DNA of 64,000 nt from Ahaetulla prasina (GCF_028640845.1 NC_080539.1:198316698-198380697); one strand, 5' to 3'. Counted from the first letter of the stretch, positions 50,161-62,829 are shown. Numbers and translations: made by a program. Notes: generated from the sequence alone by a model not told the origin.

Positions 50161-51377
50161 CTGAAATAAATGGCACATAAAATAGTACATCAGTTTCATT
50201 CAGTTTATATTGTGAATCATCTTTCCCAAGGTGAGAGAAAAGGCTGCGTAATTAAAGGTGATATATTCAAGATAAGACTTCCTACCTTCCTACCCTTCGG
50301 GGGGTACCTGAACCCCCAAAATGCAATGCACGTTCATCCCCCATGCATGCGCCCCGCCCCCACGCATGTACGAGCGGCCCTTTTAGATCAAGCAGAATTG
50401 AAAATTTATCCTTTAGTCCCTTACAAAACTAACTAACCAAACCAAATTTTAAAAAGTTAAAAAGTAATCCACTGGTACAATCAGATATTTTTTATTTTAT
50501 TTACCACTTCACAACAGTAAATCAAATAAATATAAAATAACAATTATATTGTATATACATCAGCAGTATAGTGTTCCATTTGCAGCCTTATTAGCTTGTA
50601 ATAAACCAGGAATCTTAATTTACTAAACTATAATATGAACAAGGAACATATATAATGTAGTTCCACCCTTTGTACAAGCATATAAGCTTGTTAGAAAGCA
50701 CATATTAAAGAACACAGAGTTTGGGATTATGATTCTGAATACTGAACTCATTTCTACTGATTCTGATATAATCCAAGATCCTTATTCCCTGCTTGGTATG
50801 TTTATCCCTTTGTGAAAAACAAGAGTAAATGGAATCGCTAGGCATAACACTCATTATATACTTCAATAAATCAGCTCCTGGCTTATGATTATTACAAATT
50901 GAACAGTGATTCTTGAACAAGAGCTAAAACTATGAGCAATATGGGTCTGAGTAAAAATTCTCAAAAGTCCAGAGACTGTAGCCTTTAATGTAACAATAGA
51001 TGAGACAATCCATGTACTGTATAATCTATGTATTCTTAGTTGTTATAAATACTGTGTTGTTGTTCCTTTTATATCTCACCTGGATATAAAATCTTAGAGT
51101 TTGGAAGCTATACATCTGCTCAGGAAAAAGAATATAAGCAGAAAATTTCCCAGGAGGCTAGAGGTTATACGTTTCTGATAAAAAGATGTTTTGGGATAAG
51201 CTAACATTCAACAGCAGCCATTTCTGGGGAATTTCCCATAATAAACTCTACATTTTCCAAATACCTCCTGTGCCAAAAAGGTTAGTAATCCTTAGCAGGA
51301 TTACATTACTTCATTAAAAACATTACATCAAACCATAGTAGAAAAAAATAAAACAGCACCACGATGGTTGAAATTAC
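50161..51377 (-). other. BMPR2 intron 2
   Basis: A 1.2-kb intron; apart from a GC-rich patch at 50285-50390 (CCCCCATGCATGCGCCCCGC) it is AT-rich and unremarkable. Confidence 0.9.
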
Positions 51378-51551
51378 CTTGTTTTACAAGACGTATTTCT
51401 CCTTCTCGGGTTTTCTCCCAGAGACCATAGCAGGTACTTCCTTTCATACATAAAACTGTACCATTCTCTTGAGAAATCTGACTTTCACTAATTCCATGTT
51501 CATTTTGGTAGGAGTCTCTAAAAGCACATTTTGTCTCTTCACCTTGCGCAG
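51378..51551 (-). CDS. BMPR2: BMPR2 exon 2 (N-terminal half of ligand-binding ectodomain)
   Basis: The 174-nt exon encodes the first half of the extracellular domain: [20 protein letters not shown], then [19 protein letters not shown] and [15 protein letters not shown] and STCYGLWE are the conserved disulfide and finger positions of the type II receptor fold, and ENGT is an N-glycosylation sequon. The acceptor AG is at 51553-51552 after CTTCTTT; the first two bases CT complete a codon from exon 1. The donor is GTAATT at 51377-51372. One residue is added relative to human (EGEI against GDI). Exon 1 with the signal peptide is not in the window. Confidence 0.96.
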
Positions 51552-52664
51552 CTAAAGAAGAAAATTAAAACTATTATTAAGATTATGCCAAGGTTTAAAA
51601 CTAAACATAGTTGACAAAACAGAAGAGCAATTTTGATACTTCAGAATTTATCTGCAAAAGGAAAATAATGGGATTCTAATGAATATCAGTACAATCCATT
51701 TGAGTGTGCATAAAATAATTTTCCTTGAAAATTGGTGTATGTACATGATTACACTATGTGCAATTCCTTTTTATTTATAAACATTATATTATTCCCCAAA
51801 AGGCAATGTTTTGAAGCATATTAAATTGTGAATACGATAAAAAGGATCAAGCTTAATTTCCAGTTTCAAATGATGTGGAATTACCACTTTGGATCACTAC
51901 TCAGCTAAATGATGAAATCCCTTAAGCTTTTGATTGCTTTACTGAAAAAGTGATAAACAAAAATTATATAAAGTATTTGCCAGTGGCACAGTACATGAAC
52001 ACAGAACGGGAAATATGGTGATGGAAAAAAAAATACTATATTAAACTATCCCAAACAAAACAGAACCCCCCCAAAATGAAAAATAATCTTACAATGAACT
52101 AAGTGTTTTTTATTTTAAATGTTTAGTAACTTAAACAATCTTTTATTTACTATGAATAAAAAATCCATTTAAAATAGACATATAGACAGATGCATAGATA
52201 CCAAACTACTAAAATAACAAGCCTTCAATTTTTCCTTTCTATTATACTGATTCATTTGTCAAACAATAAAGGAAAACTAGATCACACAGCTCCATTTCTA
52301 AGTTCTATTATATCCTCTGCATTAAAACTCCAATCAGCATTTGGAAGATGTTAAGACAAAATATATAATTTAGATACTTATTGATATGACACATTCTGGA
52401 GTAATCCCAATTTGAAAACTGCAGACAATTTGTTTTTCAAGTTGTATCAGTTATGGGAAGCTGCCTCCTGGAAGAATGAATATTTTGAGGAATATTAAAA
52501 AAAGGCAGATGAGAAATGGAGAAACCTATTTTTTTAGAAACATGAAGCAGTTCCAAACTCCTTGGCCCCAAGCAGAAACTGAGGAGGCACTTTTTAGAAA
52601 TGCAGATTTGGTAATCTATTCAAGATAGGAAATTTTGAAACTCCCTGCAGCAAAGTCTAAACAA

Positions 52665-53006
52665 AGGGGAAGGGCCTTCTCTGTGGGGGCTCCCACACTC
52701 TGGAACGAGCTTCCCCCAGGTTTACGCCAAATACCTGACCTTCGGACTTTCCGCCGCGAACTGAAGACACACCTTTTTATCCGCGCGGGGCTGGCTTAAA
52801 TTGAATTTTAAATGTTAAATTTTATTAATTTTAAAAGGTTTTTTTTTAGTTATGGTAAATTTTTAAATTTTCAGGCTAATTTAAATAAGTTTTTTAAATT
52901 CCGTTTTAATTGTATTTTGTATTGTTTCGTTTTATTCTGCCTGTACACCGCCCTGAGTCCTTCGGGAGAAGGGCGGTATAAAAATCAAATAAATAAATAA
53001 ATAAAG
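52665..53006 (+). mobile_element. L2/CR1-clade LINE 3' end
   Basis: The frame reads GRAFSVGAPTLWNELPPGLR then DLRTFRRELKTHLF, the C-terminal ...FSV-x-AP-x-LWN-x-LP...F-x-x-x-LKTHLF motif of L2-type ORF2. The 3' UTR ends in the hairpin CCGCCCTGAGTCCTTCGGGA / GAAGGGCGG and an (AAAT)n tail. Confidence 0.8.
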
Positions 53007-53833
53007 GCAGAATGGTAAGATTAGCCCCTCACTCAAGATCCAAACCAGGACAAAGCCATTAAGCCACAATAGGAATTGCCCAACACCCTTTCAGAACACA
53101 AGCCTCTTCATTATATCACCCAAGAGCAGTCCAAACATCAACCAAATTAGCTGTGACAAGCACCCAGGATTTGGACTTCCTCTTTTCCCTTTATAGCCAA
53201 CTATGACTCCTACATAACCCCTACATGACCCCACAGGAATCTGACAACAGCCAATAGAATATTAAAGGACATGTTCTTGCACAGGAACAGGAAACTCAAA
53301 TACAAAGCCCAGAGAAGGTATAACTCCCCCCCCCTCAACTCTCTTTTGTTCAGCTGCACCAGAATCATAAACATGTGGTTCTGCTTCATTATTAAACCAT
53401 CTTTCCAATCAACCTCCATGTTGCCAGAGTCTTTCTCCCAGCTTGGAACTGAACCAGATGGATATTTCTTCCAACACAGTCAATTAGTGTTATTGAAGGT
53501 TTAGATCAGCTCACTGCCAATTATGTTTTTAAAGCATTTGAATGACTGCAAGAGGAATCTGGATTGCTTAAAATCCAAAGTGGCAGTATATTCCATTAAA
53601 ACAACTTTTGATTTCATAATGGTCCAGACACAAATGAGTTGGAACGTGCTGTATTAATAAAACAATGGCTTAAAGAATATTAAATTATAAAGTTTAAGAA
53701 TTATGGATGTTATGATATGAGGAATAGAGAGAAGGTAGCAAGATTATACTTCAGTGTCAGAAAAGGAGTGCAACCTCAAATTTACAATCCTGGCTCATAA
53801 ATGTATGTTTATTTTGTGCTTATGAGCCTAGTA

Positions 53834-53945
53834 TACAAGTAGTCCTCCCTTAATAATCGATAGCTTAGTGACCATCTGAAGTTGTGGCAGACCCTTCTCC
53901 CAAAGATACTTATGCCCCAGTGTCCCAGTGCTCACCCTTACGACC
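53834..53945. mobile_element. Tigger-like MITE fragment
   Basis: AAGTAGTCCTCCCTTAATAA then CGATAGCTTAGTGACCATCT resemble the start of the CAGGTAGTCCTC family; only the first ~110 bp are present. Confidence 0.5.
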
Positions 53946-54043
53946 AACTGATAGAAAATATCAGTAGCTCAGGGTTGAAATGAGGGGTCTTTGATGCTCT
54001 CTGAGCTTCATTGTTTTCTTGCGACATTTCACTATCCAAACTA

Positions 54044-54517
54044 CCGTATTTTTCAGAGTATAAGACATTCCGGACTATAAGACCTTTTTTGGTGAGAAAA
54101 ACAAGAAAAAGAAATCTACCTCTGCCTCCCAGCAATTTTGCCTCATTACAGCAAACAGACTGCTTTACTTTCGTTTTCAGCATAGCTTGATTAGCACAAG
54201 AAAAAAAAACTCTGCTCCCAGCAATTTACCTCTTTGCAGCAAGCAGCAGAGGCCTGCGCAGCAATAGGCAATGGCAATCCCTGCAGCCTGAAACAGCTGA
54301 AAGTCAGGAGGCCGATCCAACGACAATCAACTTGTGCTAATCAGGCTGTGCTGAAGTTGAAATGGGCTGTTTCTTCTTGCTGCCTGCTGCAAGGAGGTAA
54401 ATTGCTGGGAGGCAGAGGCCAAAGGATGGGGGCTACATTAGGTGTATAAAACGCATCCAAATTTTCACCTCCTTTTAGGGGGGGGAAAAGGTGTGTCTTA
54501 TACTCCTAAAAATATGG
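54044..54517. mobile_element. Tigger-like MITE, CCGTATTTTTC family
   Basis: A 474-bp element with ends CCGTATTTTTCAGAGTATAA and, reversed, CCATATTTTTAGGAGTATAA, flanked by TA. Same family as 10436-10769. The centre includes an imperfect inverted repeat built on AGCAATTTACCTC/GAGGTAAATTGCT. Confidence 0.8.
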
Positions 54518-55932
54518 TAACATCATCAGTGCTAGTGGGGAGTGATATTTGCTCTCAATTATATTTGTCAGTGTTAGTGGGAGTGGTCTTAGTGGTTCTT
54601 TGGTTGGGCTGTAAACTGTGAACAAAACCTAACTCCAACTCCCTACTAGCACTGAAATGTTACCTAATTACAAATGAAACATTTGTAAGAAAACCACCAA
54701 GCTCAGAGAGAATCAAGAGCCTTTTGTGATCAACTGCAGGGATGGGACAGAGAGAAAGGCCTGCAAGGACCATGGGTGGGGTGGGGGGGAAAGCAGGCCC
54801 AAGGGCTGTGGGGACTCAGAGGAGATTATTATAGATTACTGGAATAGTTTCATTACAAAGAAAGAAGCCTTGAGAAATAAGAGATCAACTGAAAGTTTTA
54901 ACAATCATTTCTCAAAGCACAATCATCCTGTCTAAGTGAAAATGGTTGCCATCTTATTCTAATAGGATTTACCTAATTCTACACTGTGGTAATAAATTTG
55001 TGTTTTTAAAGGACTTCTACTTTGGTAGAAGTCACTAAACCACAATGTATAGTTTTTTAAAGATTTTTTTATGCCATCTTTATTATTTTTATAAATAACT
55101 CATTACTTTTCATACAATTTTCTTAAAACATAGTTTGGATATAAATTGAATAAACTGAATTGCAATTATTCACAACTTTTTTTAAAAAAGTGGGGAGGGA
55201 GTTAAAAGTATTTATAAAGTTGTTTCATGCCTATGGGGGGAAAAACTTGTTTTGTCTCATGAGCACCATGACGTAAATCTCAATCCAATGGTCAATGAAC
55301 ACCATGCACTTTATTAGTTTATTTGCAGCACAAGCAGGATAGACAATATTATGTGAGAATTTTTCAGACATCTCTGAAGACAAAGGAGCTAGCATGTGTT
55401 CATCTGATTAACATTTGTGAGTTGCATATACAGTTTTATTCTCAAAAACATATATTTTTTTTCCTGGAACACTTAGCCCCCTTGTATTTTCTGGTTCTTG
55501 GCAAGATAACCAAAAAAAAAAACAACACCAAAAAAAAACAAAAACAGGATATTTCAATCTCACATGGCAAAGAGCTATTCATTTCTTGAATCTAAACATA
55601 AATATAACTGATGTGACTCAAAGGAAAAGTGAGGATTTATATATTCTTGTTAAGTGCTTGTGTCCCCTGCAAATTCTTATCCCTACAAATCCTTACTAGT
55701 TATATACTACCTTTGAACTTACAAAATTAAAACCACAATATTGCTATTCAAATTCAGATAAACATGCTATAGGTCATGATATATGTTAGATTGTAATAAA
55801 TAGTATGGAAATCCATTATATATACCCACAAAATATAAACTGTAAGCTGATATTTACAAAGGCCAATTCAGAGTTTCAGAATTTTTAAAACAGAAAGAAC
55901 GGAACAAATGTGTAACATTAATATTGCTTCTG

Positions 55933-56168
55933 CCAACCTAGCAGTTTGAAAGCATGTAAAAAATGCAAGTAGAAAAATAGGGACTACCTTGGTGGGAAGG
56001 TAACAGCTTTCCATGTGCCTTGGTGTTTAGTCATGCTGGCCACATGACCATGGAACTGCCAGCAGAAAGCGCTGGCTCTTTGGCTTAGAAACAGAAATGA
56101 GCACCGCCCCCTAGAGTCGGGGACGACTAGCACGTATGTGTGAGGGGAACCTTTACCGTTACCTTTAA
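55933..56168 (+). mobile_element. tRNA-derived SINE with ACCTTTACC tail
   Basis: CCTAGCAGTTTGAAAGCATG, GGTGGGAAGGTAACAGCTTT, TTAGTCATGCTGGCCACATG, CCTAGAGTCGGGGACGACTA and a GAACCTTTACCGTTACCTTT tail follow a SINE common in squamates. The tRNA-like head is missing, so it is 5'-truncated. Confidence 0.75.
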
Positions 56169-57119
56169 TATTGTAATCTTAATGATCTCTTGGAAGTTCT
56201 TCCTGTAATAGCAATTGGATTTACTTCATCATCATGTGGAATATTCTTCTGAGAGATTGCATCTATAAATAAACCTCATCAAATATTAACTCCTGCACAA
56301 TTAATTACTGATCTGTTAAGATATGTCACATTGAGAAAATGACCATGTGAACTGATCCCAGACTTTCATAATCACTTTGAATTATAATGAAAGTTTTATA
56401 ACTTTGGCTTTGTATGTTTCTTCCTTGCCATTTTTGTCAAACAAATAATCACAAACAAATGATCAGATGTACTTGGACAAATACTGGTCTACCTTTAGCA
56501 AATTCAACACGTCTGCTTATTCTACTGGCATACTAAAGCTGAAGAAATTGATTGTTTTGTTTCATATTTTGCATGGTTTTCATAAGGTAATGTAAGCAAA
56601 TATTATACTTTTTCTATCAGTCATTTTGGTTATATTCAGTAACAATGTTTTGCATCCTCTTTTTTTCTATGTAGCCCCCATATATGTTTTCAAATCTGAA
56701 ATTTTCATCAAGCTTCCAGCTAATATTTAGCAGAAATGGGGATCCTCTGGCAAATCTATTTTGTCAGAGGATGGACATCAGTGTCTCTCAACATTAAAAT
56801 ATATGAAAACGGCAGTGTGTTACTAAAACTTATTTTACTAAAAAATAGAATTCTCTCAGCTTCATACTTTTCTGATATATACAATTCTTTATACACTTTT
56901 TCTAGCAATCAAGCCTTGAACCATTAAAACTGGGTAGAGACCTAGATTTTTATTACCGTAGAGTCAAAACAGCACCACCCTCATTTCCTGACTCTTGAAA
57001 AGAATGCAATCTAAAATAGCACATTCTTGATTTGTGCTCAACTTCTTCAGGACAATGTCTGAATTGCGGAGAAGGCTATCTTTTTTCTTGACCTCTTATT
57101 GCTTATTGCCCGCTGGATG

Positions 57120-57412
57120 CTTAGATCTGGCCCATGGGGCCCCCTGGAAACAGCAAAGGACCGGCCTACGGTGGCTCTGCCAGCAAAAACGGAGCTCAGA
57201 AGGGCTGCGGGCGGCCCACCCAAGCTCCATTTTTGCTGGCAGAAGGTTGCAAGAGGAGGAGCTCAGGAACCCATTTTTTCTGGCAGAGCACTCAGGCCAC
57301 CACAGGCACCCTGACATGGGTGATGTCGAGCTGGCCATACCCACCCTGTCCCCCTGAGGTCAAACACAAGCCTGATGCGGGCCTCAATGACATTGTGTTT
57401 GACACCCCTGGT
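57120..57412. mobile_element. hAT-type MITE (CAGGGGTGTCAAACTC family), left end lost
   Basis: AGATCTGGCCCATGGGGCCC through GTCAAACACAAGCCTGATGC to the terminal TGTTTGACACCCCTG match the intact short copy at 61677-61882, with extra internal GCTCTGCCAGCAAAAACGGA-type sequence. Confidence 0.7.
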
Positions 57413-58134
57413 ATAGGGTTTCCTGACTGAAGAGCTCTCCAACTGTGTTATTCTGTTTCTGTTCTGTTTCCTTTAGTTTTAAATCAAACCACAGTCATTA
57501 CTATTTTCAAATCAGAATTTTATATCATGCTACACATCTACTTGTAGTCCTGAGCAATACTGTAAGATAGAATCTTGTCAAACATGGTTAACAACTGCAT
57601 TTCATTTTTTCTATTTTAAGAATATTTTTTATCAAAGAAGCAAAGTATATCAGTTTCATACCTATCAATAAAGAGGATCTTTGCCCCACTTTTTTGAGAA
57701 AAAAATATTAATGTATAAATTACTTTGATATCCATTTCTTTTTCTTGCTCTAATATGCCTTCAGATAGATTCATTATGGTTTGCTACTTCAAGGTAGGCA
57801 AAATATCACTGGTCCACAGGATCAAAATCAGCTCAGCAATTCAACCTCACACAAAAGAATAAGAGGTGCTTAATAAAACATTTTTCTGCTTTGCACTTAC
57901 ATATAAAAAAGCCAACATGGTATTTAAGCAACATTTGAGTAAACTCTCACAAGTAAATTTTAAGTTTGATAAAGCTACCTCGTCTCTAAGGACTCTATTT
58001 CAACACGATAAGTTTGCACAACTCAATAATTTGGCTAGAAATAAACTGAAAAACCAAAATTTTCCGCCAATAAACAGCAATCCCTCAGGAGCTAATGTCC
58101 TGTCTAATGTTTAAGACATTAAATTTACTACTTA

Positions 58135-58149
58135 ATATACTCTTCTACT
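58135..58149. repeat. 15-bp target-site duplication, left copy
   Basis: ATATACTCTTCTACT, repeated exactly at 59906-59920 directly after a poly-A tail. Confidence 0.9.
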
Positions 58150-59905
58150 AAGATTCTCATAGTGAAGGCGGAAGCTGGACGCCACCATTGTTCCCCAGAG
58201 GGAGGGGGGGCCTCAAACCCTCCCTCCTAAATTTCTCCATCACCTCTTCTCTCCAGAGCTCCACAAAACCGGTAATCTTGTTATTTTAAGTTCTCCTCTC
58301 TCCAAAGTGATTCGTACTCCTTCCAGTCGCAGGGGAGGAAAACCCCCCCGCACTCCAGGGTACTCCACTCACGTTTGCCGATATCCCCTTCCCTTCTTCA
58401 TTCCTCAATTCTTCTCCGTTCCCTGTTCACCACCAGGCTGCTGCAATTATAAATCCAAAGCCCCGGTGTCACTGGGCACAGCGGCCTAGGCGACGACCAA
58501 AATAATGGCCGCGGCCTGTGGCCTCCGAACCCGCCGAGCCTAGGGCCAGCATCGGTCCCCCCAGTCCTATATATCGGCTGGGAGACCCCTGGCGAGCCGT
58601 CCGTGCGGCAGGTGTCCTTTTCGGAACACCTGGCCCCTGAGGGCCTCAGCGGTGGCCGGATTCGGACACTGGAGGCAGGAGAAGCCTTCCAGACGTCCGT
58701 TGCCACCGGATACCGGAAGTCGTCATCACTTCCCTTCGGTTTCCTGGTTGACTAACTGTACTCTGGACTCGTTGCTCCTGTGAGTGCCCCCTGGTGGATC
58801 CAGAGGAAATTATAAGGATACTGTGCTTGCCTGAGGACTTTGAAAATTTTTTTTTTAAATGGCAAAAGGTCAGAGACCAACTGCTGGAGAAATGGAGAGA
58901 ATTTTGGAAAAGTTATCTAATATGGACAAGAAACTGGATGAAATAAGAGCAGAAATTGTGACTATCCAAAAGGATTTAAAGGATACTCAACAAGTCTCAG
59001 CAGAAAATAAGCAGAAAGTGGAAGGTCTGGAGGGTGAGATGCGGGCAGTGCAGAAAAGAGGGGAGATGACAAGCAATGCTGTGCTTGGACTACAGATGGA
59101 TAAAATGTCTTATTTCCTTAGGTTTCAAAATTTGGAAGAAGTGGACCAAGAAGATTTGAGAGATGTTGTGACTAAACTGTTGGGAGAATTTCTTGGGAGA
59201 GGTGTTGATTTTATGAATTGGGATGTGGATCGAGTTTATAGAGTTAATTCACAATATGCACGCACGCATGCAGTTCCTAGAGGTTCATGTCAAATTTGTG
59301 AAAAGAGGCGAGAGATGAAATTCTTAGAAAACATAGGAGTGGGGCACTGACTTATAGGGGCAGGAGATAGCCATTCTGAGGCAGATTCCCAGACAGGTCG
59401 TGAAATGAGAAAGAAATATTACTTTTGTCAAGCAAATTGTACCAGAAGGAGTAGGCTTCAGATGGCTGATGCCAGAGGGATTGATGATTTTCCGGGAGGG
59501 CATTACGAAAAAAATTAGTACAATTGCGGAGGCCGCGGCCTACGTGGAGGAACACAAAGCCCTCCTGGAATTAGATGACCCAGGAATTGAAGAAGGGGAG
59601 GTTATAGACCATGGGGCGGAGGCAGCTGCCGCTGTTGCGGCCCTGGAGTTGGGTCAGGCTGAACCCAGAGTTCTGAGATCCAAAACTAGGAGGTGACAAA
59701 GATATTTGGTATTGTGTTGGTTTTACTTATTCTCTTTCGTATGATATTCTGATTATTCTTGACCCTTCTTTATTGCGTATGTAAGATTGGTAAACTTAGC
59801 TACTCCGTATTACCTGTTTGCCATATGGCTGTTGTATGTGTTTAAAATTTTGAGTAAAATTCTTATCATGTATAAGAAAAATGAAAATTTAAAAAAAAAA
59901 AATAT
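58150..59905 (+). mobile_element. ORF1-only L1-like (half-LINE) retrotransposon, complete insertion
   Basis: A 1.76-kb insertion in intron 1, antisense to BMPR2. It has a GC-rich 5' region of ~700 bp, an ORF1-like coding region (58859-59696), only ~200 bp of AT-rich 3' sequence, a poly-A tail and an exact 15-bp target duplication. No reverse-transcriptase sequence (ORF2) lies between ORF1 and the tail. The 5' end appears intact because a long GC-rich leader precedes ORF1, so the missing ORF2 is not 5' truncation. This resembles mammalian HAL1 elements in layout. Confidence 0.75.
58859..59696 (+). pseudogene. L1-like ORF1 coding sequence, frameshifted
   Basis: The first frame (58859-59350) has a coiled-coil stretch (LSNMDKKLDEIRAEIVTIQK and following heptads, residues ~15-75) and then YFLRFQNLEEVDQEDLRDVV, the start of the RNA-binding (RRM) domain of L1 ORF1 proteins. 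Near 59280 the reading frame shifts and the first frame ends at a TGA. A second open frame (59469-59696) carries the C-terminal domain: MIFREGITKKISTIAEAAAY followed by VEEHKALLELDDP. In L1 the protein is an RNA chaperone that forms trimers on its own transcript. This copy can no longer make it in one piece. Confidence 0.75.
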
Positions 59906-59920
59906 ATATACTCTTCTACT
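59906..59920. repeat. 15-bp target-site duplication, right copy
   Basis: Exact repeat of 58135-58149, immediately after the A-rich tail. Confidence 0.9.
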
Positions 59921-60951
59921 GTATCTTCTTCCAAGTTCAGCTCCAAGTTCAAAGCAGGAATGGAACACAGCTCATTCATGATATCCCTTCAATACGTTAA
60001 AAGCAGGAATGACTTATTTACCTTTCTTCTGTCCCTGTAGGAACAACTGTATAAGCAAGTATACAGTATTCACCTTTGAGGCTCATTCAATTTTAAATTT
60101 ACAGACTAATGGAAGAATCACCTGGAAAACATAATGTTCAGACCATCTCTGATTATTTCCCAATTAGGGTGATTTTTCAATCCCTTTCTCAGGGTTACTT
60201 TAAGAGAAAAAGAAAAAATAGGCTTCCTTATATGGGATATCAGCTATGCTCAGAGTAACTTCAGCAGCACAATCCAATTGTAGAAATCATACTGTTTTTT
60301 TCTTAGCCACAAGGTTGTAGACTGAAAACAATAATTCTCAGCTCAGCGTGACAGAAAATGGGATATAATCAGTTCATCTGTAGATGCATGTTATTACAGT
60401 TGAAATAAAAATGTACAGCTAAGTAGAACGGCTTGGTTCTTCATTAAATGCGGTTTACTTGCTTGATCCTGAAGATTCTTAAAGTTCATGTACAGAAACC
60501 AGAAGCTTTTCTTTTTGGTCTGATGGATAACTAGGGGACTTGGCTTTTATAAATGATATCTGCCACAAGGCTTTGTTAAGCACAGAGATGGAAGGATATA
60601 TGAATTCCCACAAGGAAAGAATGTATTGTGAAATTAATTGATCTGGCTGAAATGGAAAAAAATTTTGATTAAAGATTTAAAAATTGACTATTTTTCTTTC
60701 CATATTCCAAATCCACTTTGGGATTTTTTTGCTTGATAAAGAAAAAAGTGAAGTTTTGATTTGGGGATTTAATGTTTACATCTGCTATGAATGCAAAAAT
60801 ATTGTGCATTGTTGGAGTTTAATAGACTATATTTTATTTTATCTACTTGCTTAAACTTAAAGCAGAAGATTATACTTATATAAGATTTATTATACATATT
60901 GGATTATAGAAATATTTTACACTACTACATGTATTTGTGAAATTGTTATTA

Positions 60952-61070
60952 TAGCAATAGCACTTAGGCTTATATACTGCTTTACAGCCCTCTCTAAGCG
61001 GTTTACAGAATCAGCATATTGCCCCCAACAATTTGGGTCCTCATTGTACTCATCTCAGAAGGATGGGACA
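60952..61070 (-). mobile_element. tRNA-derived squamate SINE 3' part
   Basis: GCAATAGCACTTAGGCTTAT, CTCTCTAAGCGGTTTACAGA and TTGCCCCCAACAATTTGGGT are the reverse of the body and tail of the SINE at 39320. It is 5'-truncated. Confidence 0.8.
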
Positions 61071-61676
61071 TACGCTTTATTTAAAGAAATTATATTATAT
61101 ATTGGTGTTATTATTCAACTGTTTGAAAGGTACATCTTTTATATTTTAGTTTTCTATCTGCTTTTGCTGAACAGAAACAAGATAATATATCATTTTATAA
61201 TTGTACCTGTATCAAACAGGGTTGGAAGTAACTATTTCATGTCATTTTTGTTTGTTTTTTCTTTGTTGTATCATTTTTTTTAGCTTTCCCTATGTCCCCT
61301 TTCCCTGTTTTCCCTTTTTGTTGTAGTTTTAGTATTTCAACTTTCTACTTTTGAAAACTAATTAAAATATATTTTAAAAATGCAGTTTTTGTGCTCATAT
61401 ATGCATATGAACAGGGGCTAACATCAGAGTATACAAGGGATTAACATTAGAGTTTACAATTGTCATATCCCCAGTATAGCAGAAGTACAAGATAAAGAAC
61501 CCACTATGCCAACAAAAAAATATCAGACTTGGCCATTGTACTATTGCCTGAGACTTGTAAGGTTAGTCAAAAGCAGTACAATCCCAGAACATAGATTTAC
61601 TAAGACTCTCTCCCTCCAAGGACCACAACAGATGGACCTGAAGCATCAATGAAAAATGACTTTGGTTGTTCTAGAC

Positions 61677-61882
61677 CAGGGGTGTCAAACTCAAGGCCCG
61701 AGGACCAGATCTGGCCCGTGGGGTGCCCTGGAAACAGCGAAGGACTGGCACGTGGTGCTTCTGCTAGCGAAGGAGGGCACCCCTGACACGAGTGATATTG
61801 AGCTGGCCATGCCCACCCTGGCCCCTCGAGGTCAAACACAACCCTGATGCAGCCCTCAATGTAATCGAGTTTGACACCCCTG
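61677..61882. mobile_element. hAT-type MITE, CAGGGGTGTCAAACTC family, complete short copy
   Basis: A 206-bp element with inverted ends CAGGGGTGTCAAACTC and GAGTTTGACACCCCTG. The flanks TTCTAGAC and TTCTAGTA agree at 6 of 8 positions, as expected for a hAT target duplication. Confidence 0.85.
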
Positions 61883-61974
61883 TTCTAGTACAATTTTTTT
61901 TCAGACAGAATTTTGAGGGACCCTAAAATTAGATTTGGTTCCACAAGGCATTAAAGGGAAGAAAATATGGCTCA

Positions 61975-62122
61975 GTTGCCAATCATATGGCTTTTGATCA
62001 CTTGATCATGGAGATGCTGCAACGGTTGTGAGAAAAACGGTCATAAATTACTTTTTTTAGTGCCATTGTAACTTCAAATGGTTACTAAATGAACTGATGT
62101 AAGTCGAGGACTACCTGTAATT
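61975..62122. mobile_element. Tigger-like MITE, CAGGTAGTCCTC family, right half
   Basis: GATCACTTGATCATGGAGAT, CTTCAAATGGTTACTAAATG and the terminal AGTCGAGGACTACCTGTA match the right part of 1524-2016. Confidence 0.75.
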
Positions 62123-62431
62123 AATTTAACAGGTAAGCATCTGCAAAGTTAATCACTAGACACTAGGGACAAACATCCTTAGAAAATAAAAAGAATGGAC
62201 AGCTCTAATCTTGTTTGAATGTGTGCTCACGTCCACAGAAAAAGAAAGAAAGAAAAAAGGAATATTGAGGAGATATATAACATGCTGGGAAGTTATATGG
62301 TCTGCTATGAAACAAGCTTAACCATTTTCTCTCAGCTAAAATGGACATTTTGTAACTAGCATTATATCTAAAAGTGCTGCCAATGTCTCTTGTAATGCAA
62401 GGAAGATAATAATATTTTCTTTATAATTAAC

Positions 62432-62517
62432 ACTGAGGGTGCATGATTTCCTGCAACTTAATATATTCTTTTTATTTAAAGAATATATTAAGTTGCAGGA
62501 AATCATGCACCCTCAGT
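62432..62517. repeat. Perfect 40-bp inverted repeat (hairpin) with 6-nt loop
   Basis: The left arm 62432-62471 (starting ACTGAGGGTGCATGATTTCC) and right arm 62478-62517 (ending GGAAATCATGCACCCTCAGT) are exact reverse complements, separated by TTATTT. No target duplication or known terminal motif was seen. Confidence 0.97.
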
Positions 62518-62829
62518 TTCCATACTATGAGAGTAAATTACTGCACAGAAATCATTTTAATTAGATATGCCCAGAAAACTAATACAATTATTCTCAGGAT
62601 GCTGCTGCCACTATATTAGTACTACAATGTCTTTTCTATACCTAACACAGCTAAGTATATTTAGATAATAACTGCATCAGACAGTAATTCACAACTGGTT
62701 CATTACAAATGGCTGCATTTCAGCTTTGCCACAGTCTTGGAATGAGCAAAGAAATTCAATTGATTGGCAAGGAATGTTGTAAAATTTATACTGGATAACT
62801 ACAATTCAGACAAGCTGCACCCAAAGGTA

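Noticed and set aside
58160..58850. GC-rich stretch in intron 1 as possible BMPR2 exon 1 and promoter
   Set aside because: It is the leader of the ORF1-only retrotransposon, in plus orientation, bounded by a target duplication; no signal-peptide frame with a donor in the right phase was seen on the minus strand.
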